Position numbers and translations under genes: made by a program
The notes under the pieces: model-generated
Seen by the model: the letters and a program-made list of their open reading frames with translations, nothing else
Told to the model about the DNA's origin: nothing
Databases searched by the model: none
Part shown: piece after piece, positions 10,711 to 21,976 of the stretch
Numbering within the stretch: the stretch's first letter is position 1
Layout of the letters: every line of letters starts with the position of its first letter
Assembly: GCA_007570785.1 (NCBI GenBank)
Contig: ML664163.1
Span: 124,001-188,000, forward strand
Direction: 5' to 3'
Length of the DNA stretch: 64,000 nucleotides
From: Antilocapra americana
Taxonomy: Eukaryota; Chordata; Mammalia; Artiodactyla; Antilocapridae

Positions 10711-11105
10711 TGATTACCAGAGGGGAAGGAATGGGAGGTGGGGAAATAGGTGAAGGGGGTAATTTTATGGTAATCATGGTAACTAGATTTTTGTAGTATC
10801 AAATATCGAATTACTATGTTGTATATATGTAGTGGGTGTGTGCATGTGTGTGCTCAATTGCTCAGTCATTCAGTTGTGCTTGATTCTTTGGGACCTCATG
10901 GACTTCAGCCTGCCAGGCTTTGCTGTCCATGGAATTTTCCAGGCAAGAATACCAGTTGAGGACTTGCCATTTCCCTCTCCAGGGGAAACTTCCTGACCCA
11001 GGGATCAAACCTGCATCTCCTACATTGACAGGAGGATTCTTTAGCACTGTGCCATCTAGGAAGTCCTGTACATCTGTAATATAATGTTTTATATGGTTTT
11101 ATCTC
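10711..11105 (+). mobile_element. L1 3'UTR fragment directly after the DPPA2 stop codon
   Basis: The motifs gattaccagaggggaagg, atcaaatatcgaattactat and, after an inserted SINE, tgtacatctgtaatataatg followed by an A-rich end follow the L1M 3'UTR order in sense orientation. A Bov-tA at 10848-11066 splits it. Confidence 0.7.
10848..11066 (-). mobile_element. Bov-tA SINE inside the L1 3'UTR fragment
   Basis: Antisense SINE from gtgtgctcaattgctcagtc to the head end ccatctaggaagtcc. The L1 sequence resumes immediately after it (tgtacatctg), showing insertion into the L1. Confidence 0.88.
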
Positions 11106-11399
11106 AGTTTTTAAAAAGTTAGAATTCACCACTGAAGTCATCTGGTCTTAGACTTTTGCTTGATGAGAAGTTTTTGATTACTGATTCAATCTCCTTACTA
11201 GTAATCAGGGGGAAAAGATAAATGGTGGAGAGCCCACAGTTAAAGTGATTCACATTCCACTGATTGCTATTCTCTCTTCTCACCATCCTCAGTGTGGCCT
11301 GATGCCTTAAGTCAGATGGTAATGTCTGTATTCCACACTTAAGGTTTACCTAAAAGTGACTGTTACTAGCTATGTATTGATAGAATGTATCTATCAATG

Positions 11400-11880
11400 G
11401 TTTTGTTTTAGTTAATACACTTGTTTTTTTAGCAGTTTTTAACTTAATGCTGAATACTCCATTGTCTGGATGTACCATAATATATCCATTCATATCTTGA
11501 AGGCCACCTTGGCTACTTCCAAGTTTTGGCAATTTTAAATAAACCCGCTATAAACATTTGTGTGCAGGTTTTTGTGTGAACACACAGTTTTCATCTCATT
11601 TGGGTAAATACCAAGGAGCGTTATTTCTGAATTTTATAAATGTATGTTTCATTTTGTAAGAAACTGCCAAACTGTCTTCCGAAGTGGCTCACCTGTTTTG
11701 TATTCCCACCAGCAATGAATGAGACTTCCTTCTGCTCCACATCCTCACTAGCATTTGGGATTGTTTGTTAGTGCTTTGGATCTTGGCCATTCTTAAAGGT
11801 GTGTAGTAGTAATATTTTAATTTGCAATTCCCTAGTGATATATGATTAGGACATCTTTTCATATATTTTGTTAGATCAAT
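11400..11880 (-). mobile_element. Old L1 3' fragment
   Basis: Reverse-L1 motifs such as aaacccgctataaacatttg, ctgccaaactgtcttccgaa and cacatcctcactagcatttg occur in the expected order at low identity. Confidence 0.75.
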
Positions 11881-12590
11881 TAGGAATAAGAAAATAAAAG
11901 ATTTTTAGCTTCTTTTATTTCTTCTCTAGAAATCTTCCTTTCTTTGGAGCTGAGTTTCTGACCTATATCACATTTTTTCTAAAGCTTATTTAAAAAAGAA
12001 TCCAGCTCTATTAAGCTAGACATTAATTTCCAAGAGGTTTGTAAAACAATGTAACTCTTCTGGCTAAATTTCTTTTAGAGAAATATATCATGTTTCATAA
12101 AGATATTTAAGTAACAGGTTTATTGTTATTTTAATGAGCAAATATTTTAGAAAGTTTTCTCTGTTTTAATGTCTCATCTGGCATCTATTGACAGACAAGC
12201 AAAATCTCAATAATTCTCAATTTTTAAGAGTGCAAAGAAGCTACAAGACAAACTTGGTGAGAATCATTGAGCTAGTCCAACTCTCTCTCTCTTGTTCCCT
12301 CAATTTTTAGAGGCTTGGAATGAGAAGAGGCCCAGGGAGACTGTGGCTCTGGTCCTGACATTCTTATTTGGTGTAAACCTTTGAAAACAGTTGTGTCTGG
12401 AACACCTCCTCACCAGTGTATTCAGTGTTTCTCTTCATTGAATCTTTATCTGGCTTTAAACATCTATGAGCTTTTTTAAAAAAGGCCTGTCTCTATACGT
12501 GTACCTCCCTCCACATTACAACTCTAGGTCCTTGTACCAGACATTGTTCACACTCACATTCTTACTTTCTCATTTTCCACTCACTTATTC
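11880..12590. other. No recognised feature
   Basis: About 700 bp of AT-rich, unique-looking sequence downstream of DPPA2. Confidence 0.4.
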
Positions 12591-12720
12591 AATATATATT
12601 TATTGCAAGCCAACTGCGTACCATATATGGTTCTAGATGCTGATAACTCAGCAATGAGTTAAACAAAATCTTTGCTCTTAAATCTTACAGTCTAGTGATT
12701 ATATAGGTGTCCAGAAAATA
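12590..12720 (+). repeat. Ancient L2/MIR-like fragment
   Basis: tattcaatatatatttattg, then tggttctagatgctgataac and cttacagtctagtg match the widely conserved ancient repeat block (ATTTATTGAGC...CAGTCTAG) at low identity. The family is uncertain. Confidence 0.4.
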
Positions 12721-12784
12721 TTGCCCAGAACTTATAAATGGGCAGAAAAGGATTACTCAGTGTCTTTCATTGCAGTGCTGGGTT

Positions 12785-12915
12785 ATGTGTGTGTGTGTGA
12801 GCTCAGTTGTGTCCTACTCTTTCTGATCCCATGGATTGTAGCATGCCAGGCTCCTCTGTTCATGGGATTTTCCAGGCAAGAATATTTGAGTGGTTTGCCA
12901 TTTCCTTCTTCATCT
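12785..12915 (-). mobile_element. Bov-tA SINE, truncated
   Basis: Starts with a (gt)n run at 12787-12799, then gagctcagttgtgtcctac through ccaggcaagaatatttgagt. It lacks the tRNA-derived head. Confidence 0.8.
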
Positions 12916-13960
12916 GGGGTATCTTTGACCTTGTTGAACTTTGTAGGAGTAGAGACCAACTTGGCAGAAAACTGATAGAAATGCAAACAATTCTTGTCTG
13001 AGAGCAACATAAATAATCCCTATCCCTAGTAATGCAACTGGATTTTGTTAGTAGAGATGGAGTTATTTCCATCTGGTAGTAGAACTAGCTCTTGATATTA
13101 CAGTTTATTGCTTAATAAGATATTAGTGTTTTTGCAACTATTAGCAAATTTATTTCAGCATCTCTGGCTGATAATCTAAATCTCTGTTACAAATTCTCAT
13201 TTGAACAAGTCTTACCTACCATATTACTGGTATGGTAATTACTCATTACTCATATTACTCACTATTTAAGATAATAATGGACGAATAGTTTATTATGATG
13301 AGTAAAATCTTTGTCATGTGTTCATTTTATACTTTTTTGAGACATTTGTTTTCAACCTTTTGAAAATTACTTAGACTATAAGAAAACAAAATACCTATCA
13401 GGTGGTAAGAAGTTAAAATAATAAAAGTAGGGCAAGATCACAGCTCTTAACTGGTTGCATAGCAGGTATTATTTTATTTATAGATAGGGTCAGTAAGTCA
13501 ACAACTCCTGCACTTCTCTCTCTTAACTGTATGTGGAATCCATCCTCTTCTCTCCATCTTCACTGCCACTGCAGGAATGCAGACCACTGTCTTTTCTTAT
13601 CTGACCTCACCACCTTACTCCTACCTACTCCGATTATCGGCTATCAGATGATCATTTTTATAAACAATTATCTGATCATGTTCCTCTTTTCCACTGACTC
13701 CCTATACGGAGTCGTTTTGTGAGGTCTAAACCTTACACAGTTCGAGAGTCCCTCTTTTGAGAAAAATAATGCAAAACTTAGGTACCGAGCCTTGAAAGTA
13801 GTCCAAATGACAGCTTCAGCTTCATTAGCTTCACTATAAATCCGCCACTGCCTACAAGTCTAGCCCCCCTGACTTTTTGCGTCAATTTCTGCCCAGAGGG
13901 CTCTTCCAGTTCCTCTTTGCCTAGACAGCTTTTGCAGTACTCAGCTCCCGATCCTCCCTG
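12916..13960. other. Unique-looking sequence upstream of the CpG-rich patch
   Basis: About 1 kb without any recognised repeat, AT-rich on the left and rising in GC and CpG towards 13.9 kb. Confidence 0.45.
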
Positions 13961-14380
13961 AAACCCCAATTGGATTAGGGACCTTTACAGAGTCTCCCCC
14001 AAGCTCCAAGCATGCCCTCAGAGCTCCCTATCAGTGAGACGTTGCCCTTTCAGCACCTTCTAAAGATCCCTGGCTGGGCGGGGTTTGCTCCTGAAATGTA
14101 TCAGTGGGCGGAGCCCGGGGAGAGAGGGAGCCGGCGTCCTCTCTCTCTGTCGTCCGGAGGCATGAGCCACCTTTCTGGAACCTGCGCGTCTCCTGTTGCG
14201 GCTCCGGTCGGCATTAACCAGGCGGCACACGCAGACTAGGCTGCACAGGTACTCGTGTTGTGCGGCAGCTTGTGCACTTCGCGACGGGGAAGCACCGACA
14301 TCAGAAATGGGTGAGGTCCAATAATGGCAGCCTCTTGCCATCACCCTTGGGAAAACTTTGTTCAGCCTTTCCACTCTTTC
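13961..14380. promoter_or_regulatory. CpG-dense, TATA-less promoter-like patch
   Basis: About 20 CpG dinucleotides fall within 14076-14300, in a window where CpG is otherwise rare. Visible elements are a GC box gggcgggg at 14076-14083, a second tgggcgga at 14105-14112, and an inverted/overlapping CCAAT (ccccaattgg) at 13964-13973. Two splice-donor-like sites follow on the + strand, cag|gtactcg at 14248-14249 and atgg|gtgagg near 14309, as after a first exon. On the - strand a 104-codon open frame spans 14374-14060. I recognise no gene. A promoter of a long noncoding or germline transcript is inference. Confidence 0.5.
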
Positions 14381-14584
14381 CGCACCCTCCTCTGAAAATT
14401 TTATAACTATTCTTTGGAGACAGATCTACTGGTGACCAAGTCCCTCAGTTTTTGCCTGAGAAAGTATTTCTCCTTCCCTTTTGAAGGATAATTTTGCCAA
14501 ACACAAAATTCTATTTTTTTTTCTTGAGGTACTTTAAATATCACTTCACTCTTTTTCTTACTTGTATATTTCCTGAAGAGAAAT

Positions 14585-15105
14585 CATGTTGTTGTCCAGT
14601 TGGTAAGTCATGTCCCGCTGTTTGTGACCCCATGGACTGAAGCCTGCCAGGCTTCCCTGCCCTTCACCATGTCCAGGAGTTTGCTCAAATTCATGTCCAT
14701 TGAGTCTGTGATGCTATCTAACCATCTATCTCGTCCCCTGCTGTCCTCTTCTCCTTTTGCCTTCAACCTTTCCCAGCATCAGGGTTTTTTCCAGTGAGTT
14801 GGCTCTTCAAATCAGATGACCAAAGAAAGTTTTGGGGCATCAGCTTCTGCATCAGTTCTTCAAATGAATAGTCAGAGTTGATTTCCTTTAGGATTGACTG
14901 GTTTGATCTCCTTGCAGTCCAAGGGACTCTCAAGAGTTTTTTCCAGCACCACAATTTGAAAGCATCAATTTTGCCCTCAGCTCAGCCTTCTTTATGGTCC
15001 AACTCTTGTATCCATACATAACTACTGGAAAAACCATAGCTTTGTCTATACAGACCTTTGTCCACAAAGTTATGTCCTTGCTTTTGTTTTTCCAGTAGTC
15101 ATTTA
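14585..15105 (-). mobile_element. BovB 3' fragment (ART2A-like)
   Basis: The plus strand reads gacccccatggactg-type BovB 3' end at the left, the conserved block cagcatcagggttttttcca, and ends at the reverse transcriptase C-terminal region (ataactactggaaaaaccat). It is 5'-truncated and diverged. Confidence 0.88.
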
Positions 15106-15231
15106 CAGGGCAAGCCCCTTTGCTAGGACAAGGCTGTGATACATTAAGGGTAGAGAAGTCGTAGATTTCCCCTTTCTTCTCCAGACTTTCATTATGAAAC
15201 AGTGAACAGTATATTCCTAATTATCTCCCTT

Positions 15232-15545
15232 ACCATCCTTGATAGTTCAGTTGATAAAGAATCTGCCTGCAATGCAGGAGACCGCGGTTTGATTCCTGGG
15301 CTGGGAAGATCCGCTGGAGAAGAGATAGGCTACCCACTCCAGTATCCTTGGGCTTCCCTTGTGGCTCAGCTGGTAATGAATCGGCCTGCAATGAGGGGGA
15401 CCTGGGTTTAATCCCTGGATTCTGAAGATCCCCTGGAGAAGGAAAAGGCTACCCACTCCAATATTCTGGCCTGGAGAATTCCATGGACTGTATAGTCCAA
15501 TTGGTTGCAAAGAGTCAGACACAAATGAGCGACTTTCACTTCACT
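15232..15545 (+). mobile_element. Dimeric Bov-tA SINE
   Basis: Unit one (15232-15350) ends cccactccagtatccttggg and continues into the complete head cttcccttgtggctcagctg of unit two, which ends gactttcacttcac. Same architecture as the copy at 8296-8580. Confidence 0.88.
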
Positions 15546-15549
15546 TCAT

Positions 15550-15905
15550 TATGAAAACATTAAAATACAGAGAATTGAAAAACCAATATGGTGAATACCT
15601 ATATTCCCGCCACCTAAATTTAATGTGTAAATTTTTTCTATATTTGGTATGTATTATTTTAGCATGTACAGATTTTTACTAAATTGTTTAAAATTTGTAG
15701 AAATCATGATATTTTACCAAAAAAGTCTGCATGTAATTCTTAAGAAAAAGATAATCATTACATGAACATAATACCATTATCATCCTGATGAAAATAATAC
15801 ACATCCATAATATCTAGCAACCAGAGTATTACATTTTCACATTTGTTCAAAATGTTTCTAAGCAAAATCCAGTCAATGTTTACACATTATATTGTTATTA
15901 AATTT
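15550..15905 (+). mobile_element. Old L1M 3'UTR fragment
   Basis: Starts aaaatacagagaattgaaaa, then ggtgaatacctatattcccg and the cacctaaatttaatg block typical of L1M 3'UTRs. Strongly diverged. Confidence 0.5.
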
Positions 15906-15937
15906 TTTTCAGAATCGATTTCCCCATTATTTTCATT

Positions 15938-16063
15938 TATTCTTTTTTTTTCTTCCCTTATTATGTGACTTGCAGAATCTTTGTTCCCCTGCCAGGGATT
16001 GAACTGTGTGCCCTGAGCAGTGAAAGTGTGGGCTCCCAACCACTATATTACCAGGCAATGCCC
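15938..16063 (-). mobile_element. CHR-type SINE (truncated)
   Basis: T-rich tail, then gacttgcagaatctttgttc, gccagggattgaactg and a decayed head (attaccaggcaatgccc). Confidence 0.75.
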
Positions 16064-16188
16064 AATTACAGTGTTTTTTGAAGAGTCTAGTCAGTGGTTT
16101 TGCAGAAAGTCCTACTTTTTTTTCTAAGTATAGTTGATGTATATTTCAAGTATATAACAAAGTGGTTTAGTTATAGGTATACATATTT

Positions 16189-16285
16189 GTTGTTGTTGTT
16201 TAGTTGCTAAGTCATGTCCAACCATGCCCAACTATGTTGTGACCCCAGGGACTATAGCCCACCAGGCTCCTCTGTCCATGAGATT
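16189..16285 (-). mobile_element. Bov-tA fragment inside L1
   Basis: About 100 bp from (ttg)n tagttgctaagtcatgtcc to ctcctctgtccatgagatt; the head half is missing. Confidence 0.8.
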
Positions 16286-16357
16286 TATGTGTTTTATATA
16301 TAGTAGTGTGTATCTAATAATCCAAAATTCTCAATTTATTCCTCCTTCCTCTTCCTC

Positions 16358-18022
16358 TTTCAGTTCAGTACAGTTCAGTCGCTCAGTCGTGTCTGACTCT
16401 TTGAGACCCCATGAACCACAGAACGCCAGGCCTCCCTGTCCATCACCAACTCCAAGTCCACCCAAACCCATGTCCATTGAGTCAGTGATGCCATCCAACC
16501 ATCTCATTCTCTGTCGTCCCCTTCTCCTGCCCTCAATCTTTCCCAGATTCAGGGTCTTTTCCAATGAGTCAGCCCTTCACATGAGGTAACCAAAGTATTG
16601 GAGTTTCAGCTTCAACATCAGTCCTTCCAATGAACACCCACAACTGATCTCCTTTAGGATGGACTGGTTAGCTCTCCTTGCAGTCCAAGGGACTCTCAAG
16701 AGTCTTCTCCAACACCACAGTTCAAAAGCATCCATTCTTCAGCGCTCAGATTTCCTTATAATTTAACTTTCACATCCGTACATGACCAGTGGAAAAACCA
16801 CAGCCTTGACTAGGAGGACCTTGGTTGGCAAAGTAATGTCTCTGCTTTTTAATATGCTATCTAGGTTGGTCATAACTTCCCTTGCAAGGAGTAAGCATCT
16901 TTTAATTTCATGGCTACAATCACAATCTACAGTGATTTTGGAACCCAAAAAGATAAAGTCTGACACTGTTTCCACTGTTTCCTCTTCTATTTCCCATGAA
17001 CTGATGGGCTGGATGCCATGATCTTAGTTTTCCGAATGTTGAACTTTAAGCCAACTTTTTTACTCTCCTCTTTCACTTTCATCAAGAGGCTCTTTAGTTC
17101 TTCACTTTCTGTCATGAGGCGTCATCTGCATATCTGAGGTTATTGATATTTCTCCTGGCAATCCTGATTCTAGCTTGGGCTTCTTCCAGCCCAGCATTTC
17201 TCATGACATACTCTGCATATAAATTAAATAAGCACGGTGAAAATATACAGCCTTGACGTACTCCTTTCCTGATTTGGAACCAGTCTGTTGTTCCATGTCC
17301 AGTTGTAATTGTTGCTTCCTGACCTGCATACAGATTTCTCAAGAGGCAGGTCAGATGGTCTGGTATTCCCATCTCTTTCAGAATTTTCCACAGTTTATTG
17401 TGATCCACACAGTCAAAGGCTTTCCCATAGTCAATAAAGCAGAAATAGATGTTTTTCTAGCATTCTCTTGCTTTTTAGATGATCCAGTGGATGTTGGCAA
17501 TTTGATGTCTGGTTCCTCTGCCTTTTCTAAAACCAACTTGAACATCTGGAAGTTCACGGTTCACGTATTGCTGAAGCCTGGCTTGGAGAATTTTGACGCA
17601 TCACTTTACTAGTGTGTGAGATGAGTGCACTTGTGCAGTAGTTAAAGCATTCTTTGGCATTGCCTTTCTTTGAGATTGGAATGAAAGCTGACCTTTTCCA
17701 GTCCCACTGCTGAGTTTCCATATTTGCCTGGCATATTGAGTGCAGCACTTTCACATCATCATCTTTTAGGATTTGAAATAGCTCAACTGGAATTCCACCA
17801 CCTCCACTAGCTTTGTTTGCAGCGATGCTTTCTAAGGCCCACTTGACTTCACATTCCAGGATGTCTGGCTCTAGGTGAATGATCACACCATGGTGATTAT
17901 CTGGGTCATGAAGGTCTTTTTCGTACAATTCTTCTGTGTGTTCTTACCACCTTTTCTTAATATCTTCTGCTTCTTTTAGGTCCATACCATTTCTGTCCTT
18001 TATTGAGCCCATCTTTGAATAA
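16358..18022 (-). mobile_element. 5'-truncated BovB inside L1
   Basis: 1.66 kb from the 3' end (cagttcagtcgctcagtcg on +) up to the reverse transcriptase N-terminal part (ttctgtcctttattgagccc). The YADD block is at 17121-17132. Fragments of the RT frame survive on the - strand (17408-17112 and 17928-17554), including a DPDNHHGV segment, but frameshifts and stops break the ORF. Confidence 0.92.
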
Positions 18023-18549
18023 CCTTAAATTTGTTTTCTACTTCTGTGATTCTATTTCTGTTTTGTAATAAGTTCATTTGTGTCATTTTTCTTTAGATTC
18101 CACATGAGTGATGTAATGTTTGCCTTTGTGTGATATACTTCATTTAGTATGATCTCTAGATTCATCTATGTTGCTACAAATGGCATAATTTCATTACTTT
18201 TTATTGCTGAGTAATATTCCATTGGTGTGTATTCCAATGCATACACACCACATTTTCTTTATCCTTTCATCTGTTGATGGACATTTGGATTGCTTTCACA
18301 TCTTGGCTATTGTAAATGGTGCTACTGTGAACATTGGGGTATATATATTTTTTCCAACTAGTTTTTTTTCTTTTCTGGATATATGCCTAGGACTAGAATT
18401 GCTGAACCATATGCCAACTCTATTTTTAGTTTTCTAAGCAACTTGCATGCTGTTCTCCATGTTGGTTGTACCAGTTTACGTTTCTCTCAACAATGTAAAA
18501 GAGTTCCCCTTTCTCCACACTGTCTCCAGCATTTATTATTTGTAGACTT

Positions 18550-18665
18550 TTTTCCCCACTGGACTGCTGGCCTTGCAGAGTCTTAGTTCTCTGACTAGGA
18601 ATCGAACTTGGGCACCCAGCAGTGAACTCGCTGAGTTCTAACTACTGGACCACTGGGGAATTCCC
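18550..18665 (-). mobile_element. CHR-type SINE fragment inside L1
   Basis: ccttgcagagtcttagttct, ctaggaatcgaacttg and the head actggaccactggggaattccc. Flanking tgtagacttt and ttatagactttg look like a decayed target duplication of the L1. Confidence 0.75.
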
Positions 18666-18804
18666 TGTTTATAGACTTTGATGACGGGCATTCTGACCAC
18701 TGTGAGACCTCACTGTATTTTTGATTGATATTTCTCTAATGATCAGTAATGTCGAACATCTTTTCATGTGCCTTTTGGCCATCTGTATGTCTTCTTTGGA
18801 GAAG

Positions 18805-19590
18805 TATCAATATAACATACCCATTAATAGAAAGAAGGAAGAAAAAAATATATCTCAATTGATGCAGAAAAAACATTTAACTAAATCTAGGAAGCTTCCG
18901 TGGAGGAGCGCATGGCAACCCACTCCAGTATTCTTGCCTAGAGAATCCCATGGACAGAGAAACCTGACTGGCAGGCTGCAATCCATAGGGTAGTAAGGAA
19001 TCCGACAAGACTGAAGCGACTTCACATGCACACATGCACAGAGCACTATTTCGTGATGAAAACATTGAATAATCAAGGAATAGAATGGAACTTCCTCAAT
19101 GTGGTAAAGGTCATATATGAAGAACCCACAGCTAATTTCATACTCAGGAGAGAAAAGCTGAAAATTTTCCCCCTAAAATCAGGAACAAGGCAAGAATGCC
19201 CATTTTTTTACCATTCCTGTTCAACATGGTGCTGGAAGTTGTAACCGGAGAAGTTAGGCAAGAAAACAAAAATGAAAACATTATCTTACTTGGAAAGGCA
19301 GAAATGAATTTATGTCTATACACACATAACATGATATTACATATAGAAAACTCTAAATCATCCACCAAAAACTATCAGAGCTAATTATATTTGCAGAGTG
19401 TAAGACTCAACACATAGAAAAGTCAGTTGTATTGCTTTATACTAGCATTGATGATCTGAAAAGGAAATTAAAATGATTCAATTTCCCATAGAATCAAAAA
19501 TGACATAAAATACTAAATAATAAACTAAGAAGGCATAAGACTTGTACACAGAAAACTATAAAGCATTACTGAAAGAAATTACTTTTTCCC
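18805..19590 (+). mobile_element. L1 ORF2 fragment, sense orientation
   Basis: Encodes diverged L1 reverse-transcriptase-region segments: tctcaattgatgcagaaaaa, gtcatatatgaagaacccac, attcctgttcaacatggtgc, gacttgtacacagaaaacta. It directly adjoins the antisense L1 3' piece ending near 18800, giving a head-to-head layout. A Bov-A2 interrupts it at 18890-19035. Confidence 0.8.
18890..19035 (+). mobile_element. Bov-A2-type SINE
   Basis: gcatggcaacccactccagt through gactgaagcgacttcacatg; head absent, ends in a (cacatg)n-like tail. Confidence 0.85.
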
Positions 19591-19729
19591 CTTAATTAGT
19601 GTGATAAAAACAAAACAAAACCCCCAAACTGATCAATTTCAAATGTTGAAACACACTTGTATTTTTTTTTATATTGCTAGTTTATCATGATTCATTTTGT
19701 GATTACATTTTGTATGTTTTATTTGAAAA

Positions 19730-20015
19730 AATTTGCACCAAAGAAAAGTTGAAAGAACAGAAATAATTTACCATTTTTTAACATTTTGGCCATATTTTGA
19801 TTAACCTCATTTTCTATTTGTTGTTGATTGGTACCCTGCCAGATAGAGTAAGCAGACACATTCTTGGCCCCTCAATACATCTAAGAATAAGGACATTCTT
19901 CTCCATAATCAAGCTATCATTATGAAACCTAAGAAATAAACAGCCACTCCATAATAGAATCTAATGTCTAGTTCATATTCAAATAGGCTTAATTGTCCCC
20001 AAAATACATTCTGTA
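19730..20015 (+). mobile_element. Old L1M 3'UTR fragment
   Basis: gaaaagttgaaagaacagaa, then ttaacattttggccatattt and aaacagccactccataatag fit the L1M 3'UTR order at low identity. Confidence 0.5.
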
Positions 20016-21039
20016 GTTTTCTTTTAAAAATCTAGGCTTGAGTAGAGTCTTAGGCATTCTACTCATCTTTTTAGTTCCTTTTAATGAAAAAAGATCTTGT
20101 GTTTCTTTTTGTTTTCTGTTTGTTTTTAATGATACTGACCTTTTGAAGAGAAAAGGTCAGTTTTCTTGTACAGTATACCACATTCTGATTTGTTTGTCTC
20201 CTTATAGTGTTCTTTGACTAGTTTTCTATATTTTCTGTAAACTAGAAATTAAGCCTGGAAGCTTGATTAGATTCAGATAAAACATTTTTTGGCAAGAATA
20301 CTTCATGCATGAGATTTAGGACTTAATACTGCATTATGTGAGAAGGTACACTATTCAGATTGTCTCATCATTATATTAAAAATATTAACACTTTATTAAA
20401 GTGATGACCATCAGATTTTTCCAAGGTCTAGATGCAGATTTCATTTTGGAATTTGTAACTACTCTTTAAGGTGATACTTTGATACTATGTGACTGTCTTG
20501 CCTCTTCCCAACAAACCTTTCCTTAATGAGTTTTAGCAACCAATAGTCATCCATATCTGAATCAATTATTACACTGAGGGTTGCAAAATCTTACCAGTCT
20601 TTATTCAATTTTTAGCTGACATTCTACTGTAAAGAAGAACTTTTCTTTCCCTCTTTCCTTTTTGGGTAACATTATGGCCCCTTGATTAAAAATATTTTAA
20701 AAATTTATTTATTCTTTAATTAGAATTGTTTTTATATTTAACTTTTGATTATGTGCTATGACCAATTAATATAATGCATTAAGAAAACCTCTTGGATTCA
20801 ATTAGCCCATATTTTATTTGAAATTTTTGCTTTACATGAATGATTAGCTTTATCATATTTTTTACATACCAATTTTTTAATAATGTAGATTATATGGGTT
20901 CATTTACAGAATTTGGAAATATTATCTCTTTCTAGTCTTAGGAACAATTTGTATAATAAGGGACCTGTTTAATGGTTGAAAACTTGTGATTCACATGTGA
21001 AAACATCTAGGCGTGATTTGTATTGAGGGAAATAGGTGA
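20016..21039. other. No recognised feature
   Basis: About 1 kb of AT-rich sequence with poly-T and poly-A runs and no motif I can name. Confidence 0.4.
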
Positions 21040-21975
21040 TGATCATTTCAGTTTCTTAAATCATTATTGGTTTGTTCAAATTTTCTATTTTTATGCTACT
21101 TATTTCATATTTTTGCAAAAATTTGTTTCTTGCAGGTTTTTAAAGTTATCACCGTAGGTTTTTTTCCTGCTCTGTCAGTTGATTTCTGTTAGATTCTATG
21201 TTTTGTTTATTTGATGTTTCTCTTGTTTTCTTATTCAGTCTTTTTAGAGGTTCATTCATGTTATTAACCTTTCCAAAGACCAATGTTCAGGTAGGATTCT
21301 TCAGGAAACAGACTCTGAAGAACCTCTGGGACCAGTTGTGGTGTTAAAATGTCAGTTAGCCGACCTTACGTCAAGTGTTTCTGTCCTATATCCTAGCCAA
21401 GTTACTGGGTTGTGGGCTGCTCAGGGAAGGGTATGACCGTTGGCAAGGGCATTTGCCTGCAGCTAAGGGACTCTTCCAGGGGCTGACATTGGAGACTGTC
21501 TTCTGATAAGCACCCTCTTTTCATTGAAGGGGAATCTGTACAACTCATGTCCAAGTCCATTATAGTTGATTTCTGATTTTGATCACTCTCTGCCTACTGT
21601 TTTGTTGTCTGTTTCCTTAATTTCTGTTATTATCTGTATTTTTTCCTTCCTCTGTGGTTCCCTGATGGTTCAGTGGGTAAAACGTCTGCCTGCAGTGCAG
21701 GAGACATAGGAGACATGGGTTCAATTCCTAGATCAGGAAGATCCAGGAGGAAATGGCAACCCTTTCTAGTATTCTTGCCTGAAAAAGCTCATGGCAGAGG
21801 AGCCTGGTGGGTTGCAGTCCATGGGGTCGCAAAGAGTTGTACACAACTGCGTGACTAAGCATACATGGTTCTGTGAATTTATTTAATGGCTCTTTTTTTT
21901 AGCTTGAGTTGTAATTTTCCTTGAGTTAAATCATTGACTCATTTATATTCAATCTGTTTTCTGATCAGTATTATT
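21040..21975 (-). mobile_element. L1 ORF2 fragments, antisense
   Basis: ttatttgatgtttctcttg, cttattcagtctttttagagg, tagttgatttctgattttgat and, after a SINE, gagttaaatcattgactcat are reverse ORF2 motifs. An unrelated 230-bp block (about 21295-21525) and a Bov-tA (21656-21864) interrupt it. Confidence 0.6.
21656..21864 (+). mobile_element. Bov-tA SINE
   Basis: Head tggttccctgatggttcagt, body through ggtcgcaaagagttgtacac. It carries a local duplication (gagacataggagacatggg) in the head. Confidence 0.88.
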
Positions 21976-21976
21976 A

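Larger units (their letters stand above)
16112..18800 (-). mobile_element. L1 3' region broken by three later insertions
   Basis: L1 pieces run in register in antisense: 16112-16188 (3'UTR end, agtatagttgatgta), 16286-16357, 18023-18549 (ttgctacaaatggcataat, gtaatattccattggtgtg) and 18666-18800 (cattctgaccactgtgagac). The gaps hold a Bov-tA fragment, a 1.66-kb BovB and a CHR SINE. The order gives relative ages: this L1 is the oldest. Confidence 0.85.

Noticed and set aside
14308..14316. Possible start codon followed at once by a splice donor (atgg|gtgagg) as the start of a new gene
   Set aside because: No matching downstream coding exon was recognised, so it is kept only as a donor-like site within the CpG patch.
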